This document shows positions 5,906-6,003 of a DNA stretch of 6,003 nucleotides, in pieces. Below the pieces are notes generated by a model. It did not search any database. It was not told where the DNA came from and worked only from the letters and a program-made list of their open reading frames with translations. Positions within the stretch are counted from its first letter, which is position 1, and each line of letters begins with the position of its first letter. The stretch comes from an uncultured Woeseiaceae bacterium (GTDB lineage: Bacteria > Pseudomonadota > Gammaproteobacteria > Woeseiales > Woeseiaceae): positions 1 to 6,003 of the forward strand of contig CAMYMP010000111.1 of NCBI GenBank assembly GCA_947259435.1, written 5' to 3'. A program made the translations under genes and the position numbers.

Positions 5906-6002
5906 GGTCGACGGGATTCGATTTGGCCTGTTCTTCTCGCGCTCGGGCAGCCTTTTTGCTCCGCCGGGCGATTTTCTGTCGGACGGCATACTGGGATTCG
6001 AG
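5889..6002 (-). CDS. C-terminal end of an unknown minus-strand gene (5' part outside window)
   Basis: Reading the minus strand from the right edge, 37 codons stay open to a TAG (complement of 5889-5891). The peptide is Arg/Lys/Ala/Glu-rich (e.g. RQKIARRSKKAARAREEQAK), with a polar end (SNPVDPRSNL). This looks like a charged helical C-terminal tail, as in many cytoplasmic or membrane proteins. I cannot name the family from this much. It is preferred over the other two minus-strand frames because its composition is helix-like and it ends at the convergent gene junction. It would overlap the stop region of the CotH-like gene by 17 bases on the opposite strand. An alternative is that this is non-coding and the next gene begins beyond the window. 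Confidence 0.45.
   Translation of the reverse strand, partial: LESQYAVRQKIARRSKKAARAREEQAKSNPVDPRSNL
5897..5911. terminator. Short perfect hairpin at the convergent gene junction
   Basis: TCGACC (5897-5902) and GGTCGA (5906-5911) pair perfectly around a three-base loop that is the TAG stop of the CotH-like gene. The hairpin also lies within the last codons of the minus-strand frame. No T run follows on either strand within ten bases, so it is not a canonical intrinsic terminator; it may slow or process transcripts from both sides, or be chance. Confidence 0.3.
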
Positions 6003-6003
6003 C

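Noticed and set aside
5774..5989. 71-codon minus-strand frame with an ATG near 5989
   Set aside because: Most of it lies opposite the end of the CotH-like gene and it is a Pro/Arg-rich shadow; another minus frame from the right edge looks more protein-like.
5894..6001. Three copies of GATTCGA (5894, 5915 and 5995)
   Set aside because: Seven-base matches with unequal spacing and no flanking structure; chance is sufficient.

Overview
The window looks like chromosomal DNA of a Gram-negative bacterium, most likely a gammaproteobacterium, of moderately high GC by eye. The evidence is a lipid A/Kdo gene pair (lpxK-kdsB), an outer-membrane beta-barrel protein and periplasmic proteins with Sec signal peptides. 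I cannot place it more precisely. I see no rRNA, tRNA, CRISPR array, insertion sequence or phage gene. Coding density is high: the longest gap between genes is about 115 bases, so no stretch over 300 bases lacks a gene.

Region 1 (1-1257) is envelope biogenesis. It holds the 3' two-thirds of lpxK (lipid A 4'-kinase), translationally coupled through a GTGA overlap to kdsB (CMP-Kdo synthetase). The kdsB reading frame is intact, but the protein is about 45-50 residues short in its middle and lacks a normally conserved block. This is the most surprising feature of an otherwise ordinary gene.

Region 2 (1329-4732) reads as a metal (probably zinc) acquisition locus. In order it holds a small exported protein with an HxxxH...CxxC pattern, a 441-residue outer-membrane beta-barrel protein with a periplasmic coiled coil and His-containing ends, a ZnuA-type periplasmic metal-binding protein, and a ZnuB-type inner-membrane permease. 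The inferred route is passage through the outer-membrane barrel, capture by the binding protein, and import by the permease. The ATPase (ZnuC) that should power the permease is not here and must be supplied from elsewhere.

Region 3 (4814-5905) encodes a 363-residue exported protein that I read, tentatively, as a divergent CotH-like (atypical kinase fold) protein. A convergent minus-strand gene enters from the right edge. Only its last 37 codons are present and its function is unknown. The two stop regions overlap by 17 bp around a short perfect hairpin.

Four of the six genes with a visible start use GTG (kdsB, the znuA-like gene, the znuB-like gene and the CotH-like gene). No convincing Zur operator was found by eye.
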